Shown: positions 17,564-26,846, counted from the first letter of the stretch. The stretch: DNA of 58,524 nucleotides from a bacterium (GCA_919901565.1 CAKKPE010000113.1:1-58524); one strand, 5' to 3'. The notes: a model not told the origin generated them from the letters alone. Translations and numbers: made by a program.

Positions 17564-17592
17564 AACATAACAACCAGCTATAAACTTGTCAA
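17564..17592 (-). promoter_or_regulatory. Promoter of the HU gene
   Basis: Minus-strand TTGACA (17592-17587) and TATGTT (17569-17564) are separated by 17 bp, about 80 bp before the HU start. Three direct 11-bp repeats lie just upstream of the -35 element. Confidence 0.7.
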
Positions 17593-17594
17593 GT

Positions 17595-17627
17595 GAAAAA
17601 CAGATGAAAAACAGATGAAAAACAGAT
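17595..17627. repeat. Three tandem 11-bp repeats
   Basis: GAAAAACAGAT is repeated three times without gaps at 17595, 17606 and 17617, directly upstream of the HU -35 box. It could be a slippage repeat or a set of phased binding sites; 11 bp is about one helical turn. Confidence 0.85.
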
Positions 17628-17705
17628 GAACTCCCATGACGCCTTACTCCATCACACCAGAGTGCCTCAGCCTCGCTGTACAGGCCGGATGGAATGTACC
17701 AGGGG

Positions 17706-19157
17706 TTATCTTTTATCGCCTTTGTTGTTCTTCAACCGGATATCATATTCCTTGATCTTCTTGCGCAATGTATTCCTGTTGATACCAAGGATCTGTGAAG
17801 CCCTGATCTGATTCCCACCGACCTCTTTCAATACCATCTCAAGGAGCGGCGACTCAATTCGTTCCATGACGTGTTTGAGTATTCCTTGTGCATTGGCCTG
17901 GATCATTCGATGGACAAACTCATAGAGGTTGTTACGGATACACAGATCAAAGTTTTTCTTCATGACCTGCTCCGCACCCGGTCTATCCTTTGCAAGGGAA
18001 GGGAATGAGTCCGGGGTCAGGTTTTTACCGCTGGTCATCACCAGTGCCCGTTTCACCATGTTTTCAAGTTCCCGGACGTTGCCGGGCCAATCGTAGTCGA
18101 GCAGGAGGTTCAAGATATCTTCTGTATATCCGGAAACCTGAGACCCCAGTTCCTTCCCGCCTCTTTCTATAAAAAATTTCAGCATCAGCGGGATATCCTC
18201 CCTGCGCTCCCTGAGAGGAGGAATATGTATGGGAACCACGTTCAGACGGAAGAAAAGGTCGTCCCTGAAAAGCCCTTCCTGGACTTTTTGCTCAAGATTG
18301 CTGTTCGTGGCAGCCAGTATCCTGACGTCCATGGGGATCGGCCCGCTCCCTCCGACACGCTCGATCTCCTTCTCCTGGAGCACACGCAGGAGTTTGGTCT
18401 GCAGATTTTTCTCGAGATCGCCAATCTCATCGAGAAATATAGTTCCTCCATTCGCCTGCTCAAACTTGCCGATTTTCTGCGAAGCGGCGCCGGTAAAAGA
18501 CCCTTTTTCATGTCCGAAAAGTTCAGACTCCAGTAGATCTCCGGGAATGGCCGCAAGATTGACGGTGATGAAGGGCTTTCCGAACCGGTGACTGTTGTAG
18601 TGGATGGCCCTTGCAATGACCTCCTTGCCTGTGCCGCTCTCTCCGGTCAGCAGCACCGTGACGTCCCGTTCTGCAATCCGTCCGATGGTCTTGAAGATCT
18701 CCTGCATCTTCGCGCTCTCACCCACCACGGTCACGGACTCGAATTTCTCACGGATCTCTTCCTTCAGAACTTCCACTTCATCATTCAACTCAAGAATCCG
18801 CCAGGCTTTTGCTGCAATGAGGGTTAAGGCATCCATATCAAAGGGTTTGGTCAGGTAATCAAAAGCACCTTTCTTCATGGCCTCGATGGCATTCTGCATG
18901 GTCGCCTGGGCTGTCATGACGATGGCGAGTGATTTCGCATCCCTTCGGCGGATCTCTTCAAGACATTCCAGCCCGCTCATGCCGGGCATCAGGATGTCCA
19001 GGATCACGAGGGGAAAGGTCTCTTTGTCCAGATGTTTCAGCCCTTCCTCTGCATTCGATGAAACAGCAACCTGGTACCCTTCCTTTTCCAGTGCTTTTTT
19101 AATCACCCAACGCATGCTTTCATCATCATCGATCACCAGAATCTTCTTTTCAAACAT
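17706..19157 (-). CDS. NtrC-family sigma54-dependent response regulator
   Basis: A 483-residue enhancer-binding protein. The receiver domain (1-120) includes KILVIDDDESMRW with the phospho-acceptor in VILDILMPGM. The AAA+ domain (about 145-385) has Walker A GESGTGKEV, GSFTGA in place of the canonical GAFTGA sigma54-contact loop, and Walker B GTIFLDEIG. A Fis-type helix-turn-helix ends the protein (ASQILGINRNTLRKKIKEYD). When phosphorylated it should activate sigma54 promoters. The start at 19157 gives the family N-terminus MFEKKILVIDD. It follows the NtrB-type kinase by 47 bp and is probably its partner. Control of nitrogen genes is possible but not shown by the neighbours. Confidence 0.92.
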   Translation of the reverse strand: MFEKKILVIDDDESMRWVIKKALEKEGYQVAVSSNAEEGLKHLDKETFPLVILDILMPGMSGLECLEEIRRRDAKSLAIVMTAQATMQNAIEAMKKGAFDYLTKPFDMDALTLIAAKAWRILELNDEVEVLKEEIREKFESVTVVGESAKMQEIFKTIGRIAERDVTVLLTGESGTGKEVIARAIHYNSHRFGKPFITVNLAAIPGDLLESELFGHEKGSFTGAASQKIGKFEQANGGTIFLDEIGDLEKNLQTKLLRVLQEKEIERVGGSGPIPMDVRILAATNSNLEQKVQEGLFRDDLFFRLNVVPIHIPPLRERREDIPLMLKFFIERGGKELGSQVSGYTEDILNLLLDYDWPGNVRELENMVKRALVMTSGKNLTPDSFPSLAKDRPGAEQVMKKNFDLCIRNNLYEFVHRMIQANAQGILKHVMERIESPLLEMVLKEVGGNQIRASQILGINRNTLRKKIKEYDIRLKNNKGDKR

Positions 19158-19204
19158 AAATGCCCTTGCCGCATCTTTTGCAGATGCTGAAAGATTTTGT
19201 CCGG

Positions 19205-20344
19205 TTACACGTCCTTCCCCGGTATGGCAACCGGCAGACAAACGTGGAAACAGGTCCCTTTACCGGAAGTACTCGTTACCTCAATCTTTCCTCCATGCTC
19301 CTCGATGATCCGGTGGCTGATTGAAAGCCCAAGGCCCACACCACCGGCCTTATGGGTGTAAAAAGGATCGAATATCTTACCGATTTCCCCTGGATCGATT
19401 CCGCATCCGGTATCCTCGACATCCACGGCAATCATCCCCTTTTTATCGTGCTCCCCATCCTGCATCCGGTATCCTGGGAGCATCCGCGTGGTCAGGGACA
19501 GGACACCTTCACCGCCCATGGCATCGATCCCGTTCTTGAACAGGTTCAGAAAGACCTGGCTCAACTGATCAGGGTCGGCAGGCACCTCGGGAAGGCTCGG
19601 ATCAAAGTTTCTGATAAACCGGACCTTCTCTGATGGGGATTCCATCCGCACAAGAGATGCAACACGTTCCAGTACCTGATGGAGATTCGTGGGACGAAGC
19701 TTCAACTCGGGGGGCCTTGAAAAGTCGAGCAGTCACTGTATGATCATGTTCAATCGGTCCGCCTCACGGATGATCACATCCGTGTATTCCTGAAGAAGAT
19801 GCCCTTCGCCCATTTCCTTGCTAAGCAGCTGGCTGGCACCACGGATACCGCCTAAAGGGTTCTTGATCTCATGCGCCATCCCGGCAGCGAGGATACCGAG
19901 AGAGGCAAGCCGTTCACCTTTGCGCAGCCGCTCTTCAAGGGATTTGACCTGGGAGAGATCCCTGAAAACAATCACCACGCCGATCGACATACCCTGGAAA
20001 TCGATAAGCGGAGACGTGGCCAATCCGATGTCATGGCGATCACCGAAATATCCGTAGATGGAAAAATTGGAGTCTGAATAGCTCCTCCCCGTCTGGATGG
20101 TTTTCATGACCAGGGTATGAATCCCCGACTTCTCGTCGAAGATTTCTGAAAGCTTCTTCCCCTGGACGGAATCGGCCTTGATCTCCGTCATCTGTTCAGC
20201 GGTCGCGCTGAATGTGGTGATCCGAAACTCATTATCCACAACAACGATCCCGTCGATCAGGCTTGACAGGATGTTGTCATAATACTCCTGGACCCTCTGT
20301 GCGGGATCACTGATCCGGTTTTGTCTCTTTTCACTCTTATTCAT
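19205..20344 (-). pseudogene. NtrB-type sensor histidine kinase interrupted by an in-frame TGA
   Basis: One continuous frame of 380 codons is broken only by TGA at 19735-19733. The first part (203 residues) has a PAS domain (DGIVVVDNEFRITTFSATAE) and the H-box ASLGILAAGMAHEIKNPLGG. After the TGA the frame continues LLDFSRPPELKLRPTNL, exactly the HisKA-to-ATPase linker of NtrB/AtoS kinases. It then gives a full HATPase with N-box LFKNGIDAMGG, G1 DVEDTGCGI and G2 GGVGLGLSIS. Without the stop it would be a normal 379-residue cytoplasmic kinase for the adjacent NtrC. It overlaps dusB by 4 bp (ATGA). A nonsense mutation or assembly error is most likely; readthrough or selenocysteine is possible because selB is encoded nearby. 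Confidence 0.85.
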
Positions 20345-21336
20345 GAGGCGGCCCGATCAGCGGTCATGATATTCTTCACAGAACTGAAATAATCTTCGAC
20401 AACGCTGCAAAATTCCTCATAACGGATCTGCCGGTTGATCCGGTTCCTGAATTCGGCCGAACCCGGAAGACCTCTCGAATACCAGGCCGCAAATTTTCTC
20501 ATATGGGGAATGCCATGCCTCTCCCCTTTGAGTCCCACTTCGGTTTTCAGGTGGATGAGCAGGGTCTGTTTGATCACATCCGTATCAGGACGCTGGGTTT
20601 CCTTTCCGTGCAGAAGGTATGAACGTATCCTGCTGAAGATCCAGGGATTCCCCAGTGCCGCACGTCCGATCATAATCCCGTCGCATTGGGTCTCTCTGAA
20701 CATCCTCTCCGCATCTTCGGGGACCCTGATATCCCCGTTGCCGATAACAGGGATCTTCAGGGATGCTTTGACCTTTCGGATCATCTCCCAGTCCGAATGA
20801 CCGCCGAATGCCTGGGATTTGGTCCGGGGATGGATGGTCAATGCCGCTGCACCTGCATCCTCGACGGCAAGGGCAAGATCCACAGCACACAGGCTGTCAT
20901 GGTCCCAGCCGGAACGGGTCTTTACCGTCACCGGCAGATGCGTTGCCTGAACCACGGCGCGGACCAGATCCCCGGCCTTGCGGATGTCACGAAGCAGGGC
21001 CGATCCCGCACCTGATCGGATCACTTTCCTTACCGGACAACCCATATTGATATCGATGAGATCAACACCTTTTTCAGAAAGCATCGCGGCGGCCCGGGCC
21101 ATCTCTCCGGGATTTGCCCCGAAGATCTGTGCGGCAACGGGCCTCTCCTCGTCGCAGGTCATAATATGCTGAGCATTTCTTTCAGGATTACGGGTAAGGG
21201 ATGCCGATGAAATCATCTCCGTAAAGACCAGGTCCGCGCCGTTCCGCCTTGCAAGAAGGCGAAAGGCAAGGTCACTCACCCCGGCTATAGGAGCCGATAC
21301 CAATCCCAAACCCAGATCTATATTTTTAATTTTCAT
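20341..21336 (-). CDS. dusB: tRNA-dihydrouridine synthase
   Basis: A 331-residue FMN-dependent enzyme that reduces uridine to dihydrouridine in tRNA D-loops. It carries GLVSAPIAGVSDLAFRLLAR, the catalytic segment DINMGCPVRKVIRSGAGSAL with the active Cys, PVTVKTRSGWD, LTIHPRTKSQAF, PVIGNGDI and GIMIGRAALGNPWIF. The start MKIKNIDLG at 21336 is chosen from the family N-terminus, although no strong Shine-Dalgarno precedes it. The stop overlaps the start of the NtrB-type kinase by 4 bp. A dusB-ntrB-ntrC order is common in Proteobacteria. tsaD ends 34 bp upstream, so these tRNA-modification genes may share a transcript. Confidence 0.94.
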   Translation of the reverse strand: MKIKNIDLGLGLVSAPIAGVSDLAFRLLARRNGADLVFTEMISSASLTRNPERNAQHIMTCDEERPVAAQIFGANPGEMARAAAMLSEKGVDLIDINMGCPVRKVIRSGAGSALLRDIRKAGDLVRAVVQATHLPVTVKTRSGWDHDSLCAVDLALAVEDAGAAALTIHPRTKSQAFGGHSDWEMIRKVKASLKIPVIGNGDIRVPEDAERMFRETQCDGIMIGRAALGNPWIFSRIRSYLLHGKETQRPDTDVIKQTLLIHLKTEVGLKGERHGIPHMRKFAAWYSRGLPGSAEFRNRINRQIRYEEFCSVVEDYFSSVKNIMTADRAAS

Positions 21337-21370
21337 TTGCGGATAGTGTACGTTGAAAATGCGCCTCCTG

Positions 21371-22423
21371 TCAACCCATGGCATCATCTTTGTCCGGAGG
21401 GTGCCCCAGCGGAAGACAGGCCGCGGCATTCAAATCCAGACGGTCCTGACGGCCCATCCGGAAGGCGCTGGTGGCAACCGCAGCAATCATCGCGCCGTTA
21501 TCCGTGCAGAGAATCGGAGATGGAGCAAAGAAGCCTATGCCCCTCTTATCAGATTCCTCCTTCAACCGTTTCCTCAAACGGCGGTTTGACGCCACACCGC
21601 CTGAAAGGACCATGCGCTCGAATCCGTACGTCTCAAGGGCCATCATAGCCTTGTCCACAAGAACCTGGACCGCTGCTTCCTGGAAAGATGCTGCTATGTC
21701 CGCCAGGTGCTCCCGCAACCCTGCAGTTCCCTCTCCTCCCGGACCCCACCCGTTTTTTAAAAGGAAGTTGAGAACCGCTGTTTTCAATCCGCTGAAACTG
21801 AAGTCCAGGGACCCTGCCGATAGCATGGACCTTGGAAATTCTGCAAAATGGGGGTCTCCCTCCTCTGCCAGGACATCCAGTACCGGACCTCCGGGATAAC
21901 CCAGCCCCATGATTTTGGCGACCTTGTCAAATGCCTCGCCTACGGCATCGTCCCTTGTTTTTCCCAGTATGGTATAATCACCGAATTGACGGACATGGAT
22001 CAGCTCGGTATGGCCGCCCGATACCACGAGGCTGAGAAAAGGATAGGGGACTTCCTGCTCGAGCGATATGGCATGGATATGGCCCTGCAGGTGGTGCACA
22101 CCCACAAAGGGGATCCCGCAGGAAAAAGCCACGGCCTTTGCAAAAGAGAGTCCGACCAGTAAGGCTCCCACCAGCCCCGGGGCATAGGTCACCCCGATCA
22201 GATCGATATTCTGCAGCGACACACCGGCTTCTTCAAAAGCAAGGTCCACCACCTGCGAGATCTGCTCCACATGCCGCCTGGACGCCAGTTCCGGAACCAC
22301 ACCGCCGTATTTCCTGTGTATATCCACCTGGGATGCGATGATGTTGGAGCGGATCTTCCGTCCGTCCTCCACCACGGCTGCCGAGGTCTCGTCGCAGGAG
22401 GTCTCTATTCCGAGGCAAAGCAT
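21371..22423 (-). CDS. tsaD: tRNA N6-threonylcarbamoyladenosine transferase
   Basis: A 350-residue TsaD (Gcp/Kae1 family). It transfers threonylcarbamoyl to A37 of ANN-decoding tRNAs with TsaB and TsaE. It begins MLCLGIETSCDETSAAVVE. The metal-binding HxxxH motif is in GVHHLQGHIHAI. SFSGLKTAVLNFLLKNG, VLSGGVASNRRLRKRL and CTDNGAMIAAVA mark the ASKHA nucleotide-binding fold. Length and motifs are complete. It starts 10 bp after the stop of the polysaccharide-deacetylase gene, so the two are probably cotranscribed. Confidence 0.97.
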   Translation of the reverse strand: MLCLGIETSCDETSAAVVEDGRKIRSNIIASQVDIHRKYGGVVPELASRRHVEQISQVVDLAFEEAGVSLQNIDLIGVTYAPGLVGALLVGLSFAKAVAFSCGIPFVGVHHLQGHIHAISLEQEVPYPFLSLVVSGGHTELIHVRQFGDYTILGKTRDDAVGEAFDKVAKIMGLGYPGGPVLDVLAEEGDPHFAEFPRSMLSAGSLDFSFSGLKTAVLNFLLKNGWGPGGEGTAGLREHLADIAASFQEAAVQVLVDKAMMALETYGFERMVLSGGVASNRRLRKRLKEESDKRGIGFFAPSPILCTDNGAMIAAVATSAFRMGRQDRLDLNAAACLPLGHPPDKDDAMG

Positions 22424-22433
22424 CGTAACCCTT

Positions 22434-23660
22434 TCATGAAACGCCGATCAGTTCAGACACCGGGACGATTTCGATCCCCTGGGATTGTAATTTCTCAATG
22501 GAATCCCGGAGCGCACGGATGGTATTCTCCCTGGGGTGACAAATGGCAATGGCATAGCCCCTGCGCTTTGCCAATCGGATCAGCTTATCAATCTGCTCAA
22601 TGATCGATTCTTCCTCGTCAAGATTGTCGAGAAAGATGTCCCGTTTGCCGGATTTGATCCCAAGATGCAAAGCTTCATCATAGGCTACGGAATTCTTTGC
22701 AGTCAGGCTGTCGATAAAAAAGAGATCCTTTTCCCTGATCTCTTTTAGAAACACGGAGATGCGTTCACGATCCTGGGTGAATCGGGACCCCATATGGTTG
22801 TTGACCCCGGCAAGATAGGGGACCTGTTTGAGCAGTTCATCCACGCGTGTCCTGATTTCATCGGGGTTCATGCTGACCATGAGAGCGAGTCCTCCAGGGT
22901 CCTTCTGAGGATAATTTATAGGCTCCATGGGGATATGAAGCATGATCTCTCTCTGCTTTTCATGGATCATGCCGGCAGCATCCAGGGAATGCTCCAAACC
23001 CGGTATAATCGAGAAGGTAAACGGCTGGTCCATGGATAAAAGCATCTTGACCGGGAGAAGGCTGAGTCCGACATCATCGATGATAATGGCCACCCTAACC
23101 CGTTCCAGGGATGGTGTTCTTTGTACAAGAGCCTCACCGAAAGGGATAAGGACCACCTGTCTGGCAACCCGTTCCATCATCCGGAAGCTCAGGGTTGTGC
23201 GTTCCTCCTCTCCGGCAATCTCTTTCCGGACCAGCATGGTCGTTCCTGTCATGGTTCCGGCTGCAAGGCTCAACTCTTTTTCAAGTTCGGATATCTTCCT
23301 GAATGGGATCCTGACCTCGATCCGTTTAAAAACAAACGTGCCGCCATCAAGGTTTTCAGGATTAGACTGGGTCGTGATGAGTTTGGGATCAATCTCCAAT
23401 CTCCCGAAAACAGCCTGCAAATGCCCGTCTATTAGCCGGCCGGCCTTATCCAGTTCTGCTGCAGCCATCCCTTTCTGTTCCCTTGCAGGGACAGGGTGGA
23501 TCCATTGCTGAAGTTTTTCCCGGTAAACTTCAATATAAAGAAGAATCGATATGGCACAGACCAGCAGGCCAAGAAAAACCACCCAGGAGATCCAGAATCG
23601 TCCATGCCTCTTTTGCGATCTTCCGGCAGTTCTTTTTGAACTTTTTTTTCTTTTCATCAC
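22434..23660 (-). CDS. Divergent polysaccharide deacetylase family protein (YibQ-like)
   Basis: A 408-residue protein. A basic N-terminus and one membrane anchor (about 23-43, FWISWVVFLGLLVCAISILL) precede a periplasmic part. The C-terminal half (about 190-405) contains RVAIIIDDVGLSLLPVKMLL, FTFSIIPGLEHSLDAAGMIH, EIMLHIPMEPINYPQKDPG, GVNNHMGSRFTQ and AIAICHPRENTI. These are the motifs of the divergent deacetylase (DUF610) family found next to envelope genes. The family adopts the NodB-like barrel but its substrate is unknown. A role in peptidoglycan or envelope carbohydrate processing is inferred. Confidence 0.88.
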   Translation of the reverse strand: MMKRKKSSKRTAGRSQKRHGRFWISWVVFLGLLVCAISILLYIEVYREKLQQWIHPVPAREQKGMAAAELDKAGRLIDGHLQAVFGRLEIDPKLITTQSNPENLDGGTFVFKRIEVRIPFRKISELEKELSLAAGTMTGTTMLVRKEIAGEEERTTLSFRMMERVARQVVLIPFGEALVQRTPSLERVRVAIIIDDVGLSLLPVKMLLSMDQPFTFSIIPGLEHSLDAAGMIHEKQREIMLHIPMEPINYPQKDPGGLALMVSMNPDEIRTRVDELLKQVPYLAGVNNHMGSRFTQDRERISVFLKEIREKDLFFIDSLTAKNSVAYDEALHLGIKSGKRDIFLDNLDEEESIIEQIDKLIRLAKRRGYAIAICHPRENTIRALRDSIEKLQSQGIEIVPVSELIGVS

Positions 23661-23744
23661 AGAGTCCTGCTGTCAGCCTATACGGATCAAACAAGATGAA
23701 AACGGTTTTCACCCGCTGATCTTCAGTATTATTTTATGCAAGTA

Positions 23745-25340
23745 TCACAAAACCTTGCCGTTGCTTGAGGCCGTGCGCTTGAATATCCATTTCCACGTGG
23801 ATTGGAACTCTTCGACCCTGAATGTAATACACATCATGGCATAGGAACCTGCACCCATCAGGATTCCTCTCCCAAGGTAGAATATTTTTCTGGCGGTATG
23901 TCCGGAAGACAACCACAGCGCACTCTCCACGCCATGGTAGGCGCCGTAGTAAGCAAATAGGCCCATAGCCAGCGAGGCCGAGAATATTTTTATAACGGAA
24001 CTGAGAATCTTTCTTCCCTGAAGAGGCCCGATCCGCCTCCTTAGTATCCAGATCAGTACCGATATATTGAGCATCGATGAGAGGGAATTGGCCAGGGCAA
24101 GTCCTGCATGCTGCAGATACCTCATTAAAATAATACTTAACAGAAGGTTGACCAGCAGCGAAAGTGCTGCCACCTTCATCGGTGTCCAGGTATCCTGAGT
24201 GGCGTAGAAGGTCTGTGCGACAATACGAACCTCTGCAAACGCCCAGAGCCCTAATGAATAAAACATCAAGGCGGCTGACGTCCCCTGTGTGGCAGCCGCC
24301 CCGAAACTCCCCCTTTGAAAGAGGGTATTCACGATCGGCGTGCTCAGTACCAGAAGACCGACCATGGAGGGAATCATCAAGAAGAGGACCATCCGTATGG
24401 CTTTTGACAGGGTTTCCACCATCTCCGGGATATTCTTGTTGGAAGCATGGACAGAAAGCGTTGGAAGCATGGCCGTAGCCGCAGAAAATCCGAATACAGC
24501 GAGTGGAAACTGTACAAGCCGGTCTGCAAAAAAAAGATAGGTGATGCTCCCTGTGGGAAGCAGGGAAGCCAGCAGATTTCCGACGAACAGATTGATCTGC
24601 AGGACGCTTTGTCCGATGACCCCGGGGACCATTAATCCAAATATCTTCCGCAGCCCCTGATGTGCAAGATTGAGCCGGTACCTGAATTTGAACCCCTTGC
24701 TTATCAGAAACGGAACCTGGACCGATATTTGCAGAAGTCCTCCCAGCAGAACCCCAATGGCGAGGCTCATGATCGGTATCGATAGATGCGGGCTCAGGAA
24801 AATTGCGCACAAGATAATCATGAGGTTAAAAAAAGATGGGGCGATGGCCGGCGATCCGAAGTGATTCAACGAGTTCAGTATTCCCATGGAGGCGGCGGAA
24901 AGTCCCACAAAGATCGCAACCGGGAAGATGATCCTGGTCAGAAGGACCGTGAGATTGAACTGCAACGGATCTTTGGTAAAACCGGGTGTAATGACTCTCA
25001 CCACACCCGGAGTGAAGATCATCCCGAGGACCACAAACAATGCCAGGATCGTGAAGATCGCAGTGATCACCACATTCGCCAACTCCCATGCCTTTTCCCG
25101 GCCCTTCTGGTTCAGGGTTTCGGTAAAAACAGGTACAAAAGAAGCGTTCAGGGTCCCTTCACCGAAGAGTCTGATCAGATAATTTGGTATCCGGAAGGCC
25201 GCTATATAGGCATCCGTAACCATGCCGGCGCCAAAAAGGCTGCTCATGACCATATCACGGATGTATCCCATCAGACGGCTCACCAGAGTAGAGGTGCCGA
25301 TGACCCCGGCCGCTCTGGCAATTTCCTTATGTCTTCTCAT
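23745..25340 (-). CDS. murJ: Lipid II flippase MurJ (MviN family)
   Basis: A 531-residue polytopic membrane protein with about fourteen hydrophobic segments. It begins MRRHKEIARAAGVIGTSTLV and contains SRLMGYIRDMVMSSLFGAG, PNYLIRLFGEGTLNASFVPV, PVGLSAASMGILNSL-like loop residues and QFPLAVFGFSAATAMLPTLS, all characteristic of MurJ/MviN. It flips lipid II across the inner membrane for peptidoglycan synthesis. The ATG at 25340 matches the family start; further in-frame codons upstream are not conserved. It is followed by the deacetylase gene, another envelope gene, 85 bp downstream. Confidence 0.95.
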   Translation of the reverse strand: MRRHKEIARAAGVIGTSTLVSRLMGYIRDMVMSSLFGAGMVTDAYIAAFRIPNYLIRLFGEGTLNASFVPVFTETLNQKGREKAWELANVVITAIFTILALFVVLGMIFTPGVVRVITPGFTKDPLQFNLTVLLTRIIFPVAIFVGLSAASMGILNSLNHFGSPAIAPSFFNLMIILCAIFLSPHLSIPIMSLAIGVLLGGLLQISVQVPFLISKGFKFRYRLNLAHQGLRKIFGLMVPGVIGQSVLQINLFVGNLLASLLPTGSITYLFFADRLVQFPLAVFGFSAATAMLPTLSVHASNKNIPEMVETLSKAIRMVLFLMIPSMVGLLVLSTPIVNTLFQRGSFGAAATQGTSAALMFYSLGLWAFAEVRIVAQTFYATQDTWTPMKVAALSLLVNLLLSIILMRYLQHAGLALANSLSSMLNISVLIWILRRRIGPLQGRKILSSVIKIFSASLAMGLFAYYGAYHGVESALWLSSGHTARKIFYLGRGILMGAGSYAMMCITFRVEEFQSTWKWIFKRTASSNGKVL

Positions 25341-25545
25341 GTTCTCTCTTCTCTGCCGCCTTGACCAGGAAAGCGATTGTTTGAAACGGATATTCCTAAA
25401 AAAGATATGTGGGAAAGACACACGTCTTCATTCTTTTTATACTGAAAAATAAGTCAACATACCATATGCGACAGGACAGAACAATAGAATTTGGAATGTG
25501 ATGTTTTATAAGGGGAGAAAATGTTCAGGCAGGCCTTTAAGGAGC

Positions 25546-25818
25546 CTAACTGTGACCGTTATTCTCAAGATATTTAAGGATGTTCATCACACTGTCGTTG
25601 CTCAGGAAGTAACAGATCTGGGAACCCTTTCTCTCAGAATCAAGGATGCCCTTGTTTTTCATCAGGATGAGATGCTGGGAAACATTGGCTTGCGGAAGTG
25701 ATAGGCTTTCCCATATATTCTTCACGCACTTGTTTTCATTTTTTAAGTGCATCAGAATTCTTAACCTGGTTGGATGACCCATGATCTTGAGTAACTCAGC
25801 CGCATTTTCATAATCCAT
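25546..25818 (-). CDS. ArsR-family winged-helix transcriptional regulator
   Basis: A 90-residue single-domain repressor-type protein. It contains AAELLKIMGHPTRLRILMHL, the recognition region SLSLPQANVSQHLILMKNKG, and GILDSERKGSQICYFLSNDS. The metal site typical of ArsR (CVC in helix 3) is reduced to one Cys in NKCVKNIWESL, so arsenic sensing is unlikely and thiol or redox sensing is possible. The ATG at 25818 has GAGGAG 7 nt upstream. It starts 28 bp after the thioredoxin stop, and cotranscription suggests it regulates a redox-related operon, possibly its own. Confidence 0.9.
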   Translation of the reverse strand: MDYENAAELLKIMGHPTRLRILMHLKNENKCVKNIWESLSLPQANVSQHLILMKNKGILDSERKGSQICYFLSNDSVMNILKYLENNGHS

Positions 25819-25846
25819 CGGAGATCTCCTCACTTGGGAATAGGAC

Positions 25847-26176
25847 TTAAATCACGGACTTAAGAATCTTGAGCAGATTTTCTTTGGGTTGGGCACCGAT
25901 CATTTGCTCCACCATCTCACCATCTTTGAAAATGATCAGCGTGGGTATGGACATGACCCCATATTGAGCTGCGATGGATCGGTTCTGATCGACATTGAGT
26001 TTTGCAATCTTCAGTTTTCCTGCATGCTCTTCGGCAATCTCATCCAGGATGGGAGCGATCATCCGGCATGGAGCACACCACTCAGCCCAAAAATCAACCA
26101 ACACTGGCACTTGAGATGCCTTGATTTCATCCTGAAAATTCTGATCATTTAAAACGATAACTTTATCTGACCCCAC
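25847..26176 (-). CDS. trxA: Thioredoxin
   Basis: A thioredoxin of about 109 residues. The active site is WAEWCAPCRMIAPILDEIA, the cis-proline loop is YGVMSIPTLIIFKDGE, and VDFWAEW and LNVDQN segments match the family. It reduces protein disulfides in the cytoplasm. Start choice: an ATG at 26182 directly abuts GGGGGAGG, whereas the GTG at 26176 lies 6 nt after it, so GTG is preferred. It precedes an ArsR-type regulator by 28 bp. A bidirectional terminator lies upstream at 26296. Confidence 0.94.
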   Translation of the reverse strand: MGSDKVIVLNDQNFQDEIKASQVPVLVDFWAEWCAPCRMIAPILDEIAEEHAGKLKIAKLNVDQNRSIAAQYGVMSIPTLIIFKDGEMVEQMIGAQPKENLLKILKSVI

Positions 26177-26295
26177 AATCATCCTCCCCCGGAATGCATT
26201 TTTTAGCTTCAAAAAATTTATAAATTATTAACATTATTAATTCAAGGAGTCAAGAAAAAAAACATTCAATATAGAATATTATAATACCATAAATT

Positions 26296-26322
26296 AAAAA
26301 CCCGGTCAAAGACCGGGTTTTT
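26296..26322. terminator. Bidirectional intrinsic terminator
   Basis: AAAAACCCGGTC and GACCGGGTTTTT form a perfect 12-bp stem around an AAA loop, with A/T runs on both sides. It follows the HU/IHF-family gene on the minus strand and precedes the thioredoxin transcript. Confidence 0.9.
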
Positions 26323-26355
26323 ATGATCCTCTTTATTTTAGATCTTATTAAACCG

Positions 26356-26649
26356 CTAAGCGCTTGTAGAATCGCTGTCTACACGGACTTTAAGTTCTTT
26401 CCCAGCCTTGAAAAAGGGAACTCTTTTGGAAGGGACCTGTACCAGGTTGCCGGTCTTGGGGTTGCGGCCATCCCTGGAGCGCCTTTCCCGGATCTTGAAA
26501 CTTCCGAAACCCCTCAGTTCGACCTTGTCGCCTCGTGCCAGAGCGTCTTTAATACTGTCGAATATGGTGTTCACAATAACTTCGGTCTGCTTCTTTGTTA
26601 AACCGTTTATATTCTCAACGACAGTCTCCACAAGTTCTGCCTTTGTCAT
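26356..26649 (-). CDS. IHF/HU-family DNA-binding protein
   Basis: A 97-residue DNA-bending protein. It begins MTKAELVETVVENINGLTKK and carries VELRGFGSFKIRERRSRDGR with NPKTG, followed by VPFFKAGKELKVRV. These are closer to IHF subunits (IhfB-like GFGSF and FxPGKEL patterns) than to the other HU-type protein at 17214. It may bend DNA at specific sites such as sigma54 promoters, which would fit the NtrC-type regulator in this window. Whether it is an IHF or a second HU cannot be settled by eye. The Shine-Dalgarno GGGAGG lies a few bases upstream of the ATG. Confidence 0.92.
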   Translation of the reverse strand: MTKAELVETVVENINGLTKKQTEVIVNTIFDSIKDALARGDKVELRGFGSFKIRERRSRDGRNPKTGNLVQVPSKRVPFFKAGKELKVRVDSDSTSA

Positions 26650-26846
26650 TTTCCCCTCCCAGCAGTTTTTTGTATTTATCTTGCCGATCTGGAAATCAAG
26701 ATTTCAAGCATATAACAAATAATCACTTATTTAATAATAACTTAGCATATGCCCATTTCTTATGTCAAGGGGAAAATGATATGTTTTCTTAAATAAATCG
26801 GAAGGTTGCGAGATGTGATGTGATGAAGCCGTACGGTTTTACCCCG

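Noticed and set aside
19736-19775. SECIS element making the kinase a selenoprotein
   Set aside because: The possible stem is short (5-6 bp), the loop lacks the GU usually recognised by SelB, and the affected residue is variable in NtrB kinases. It is kept only as a hypothesis.
23734-24810. Long open frame overlapping murJ on the same strand
   Set aside because: Its translation has no family features and lies in a shifted frame within murJ, whose protein shows the full MurJ motif set.
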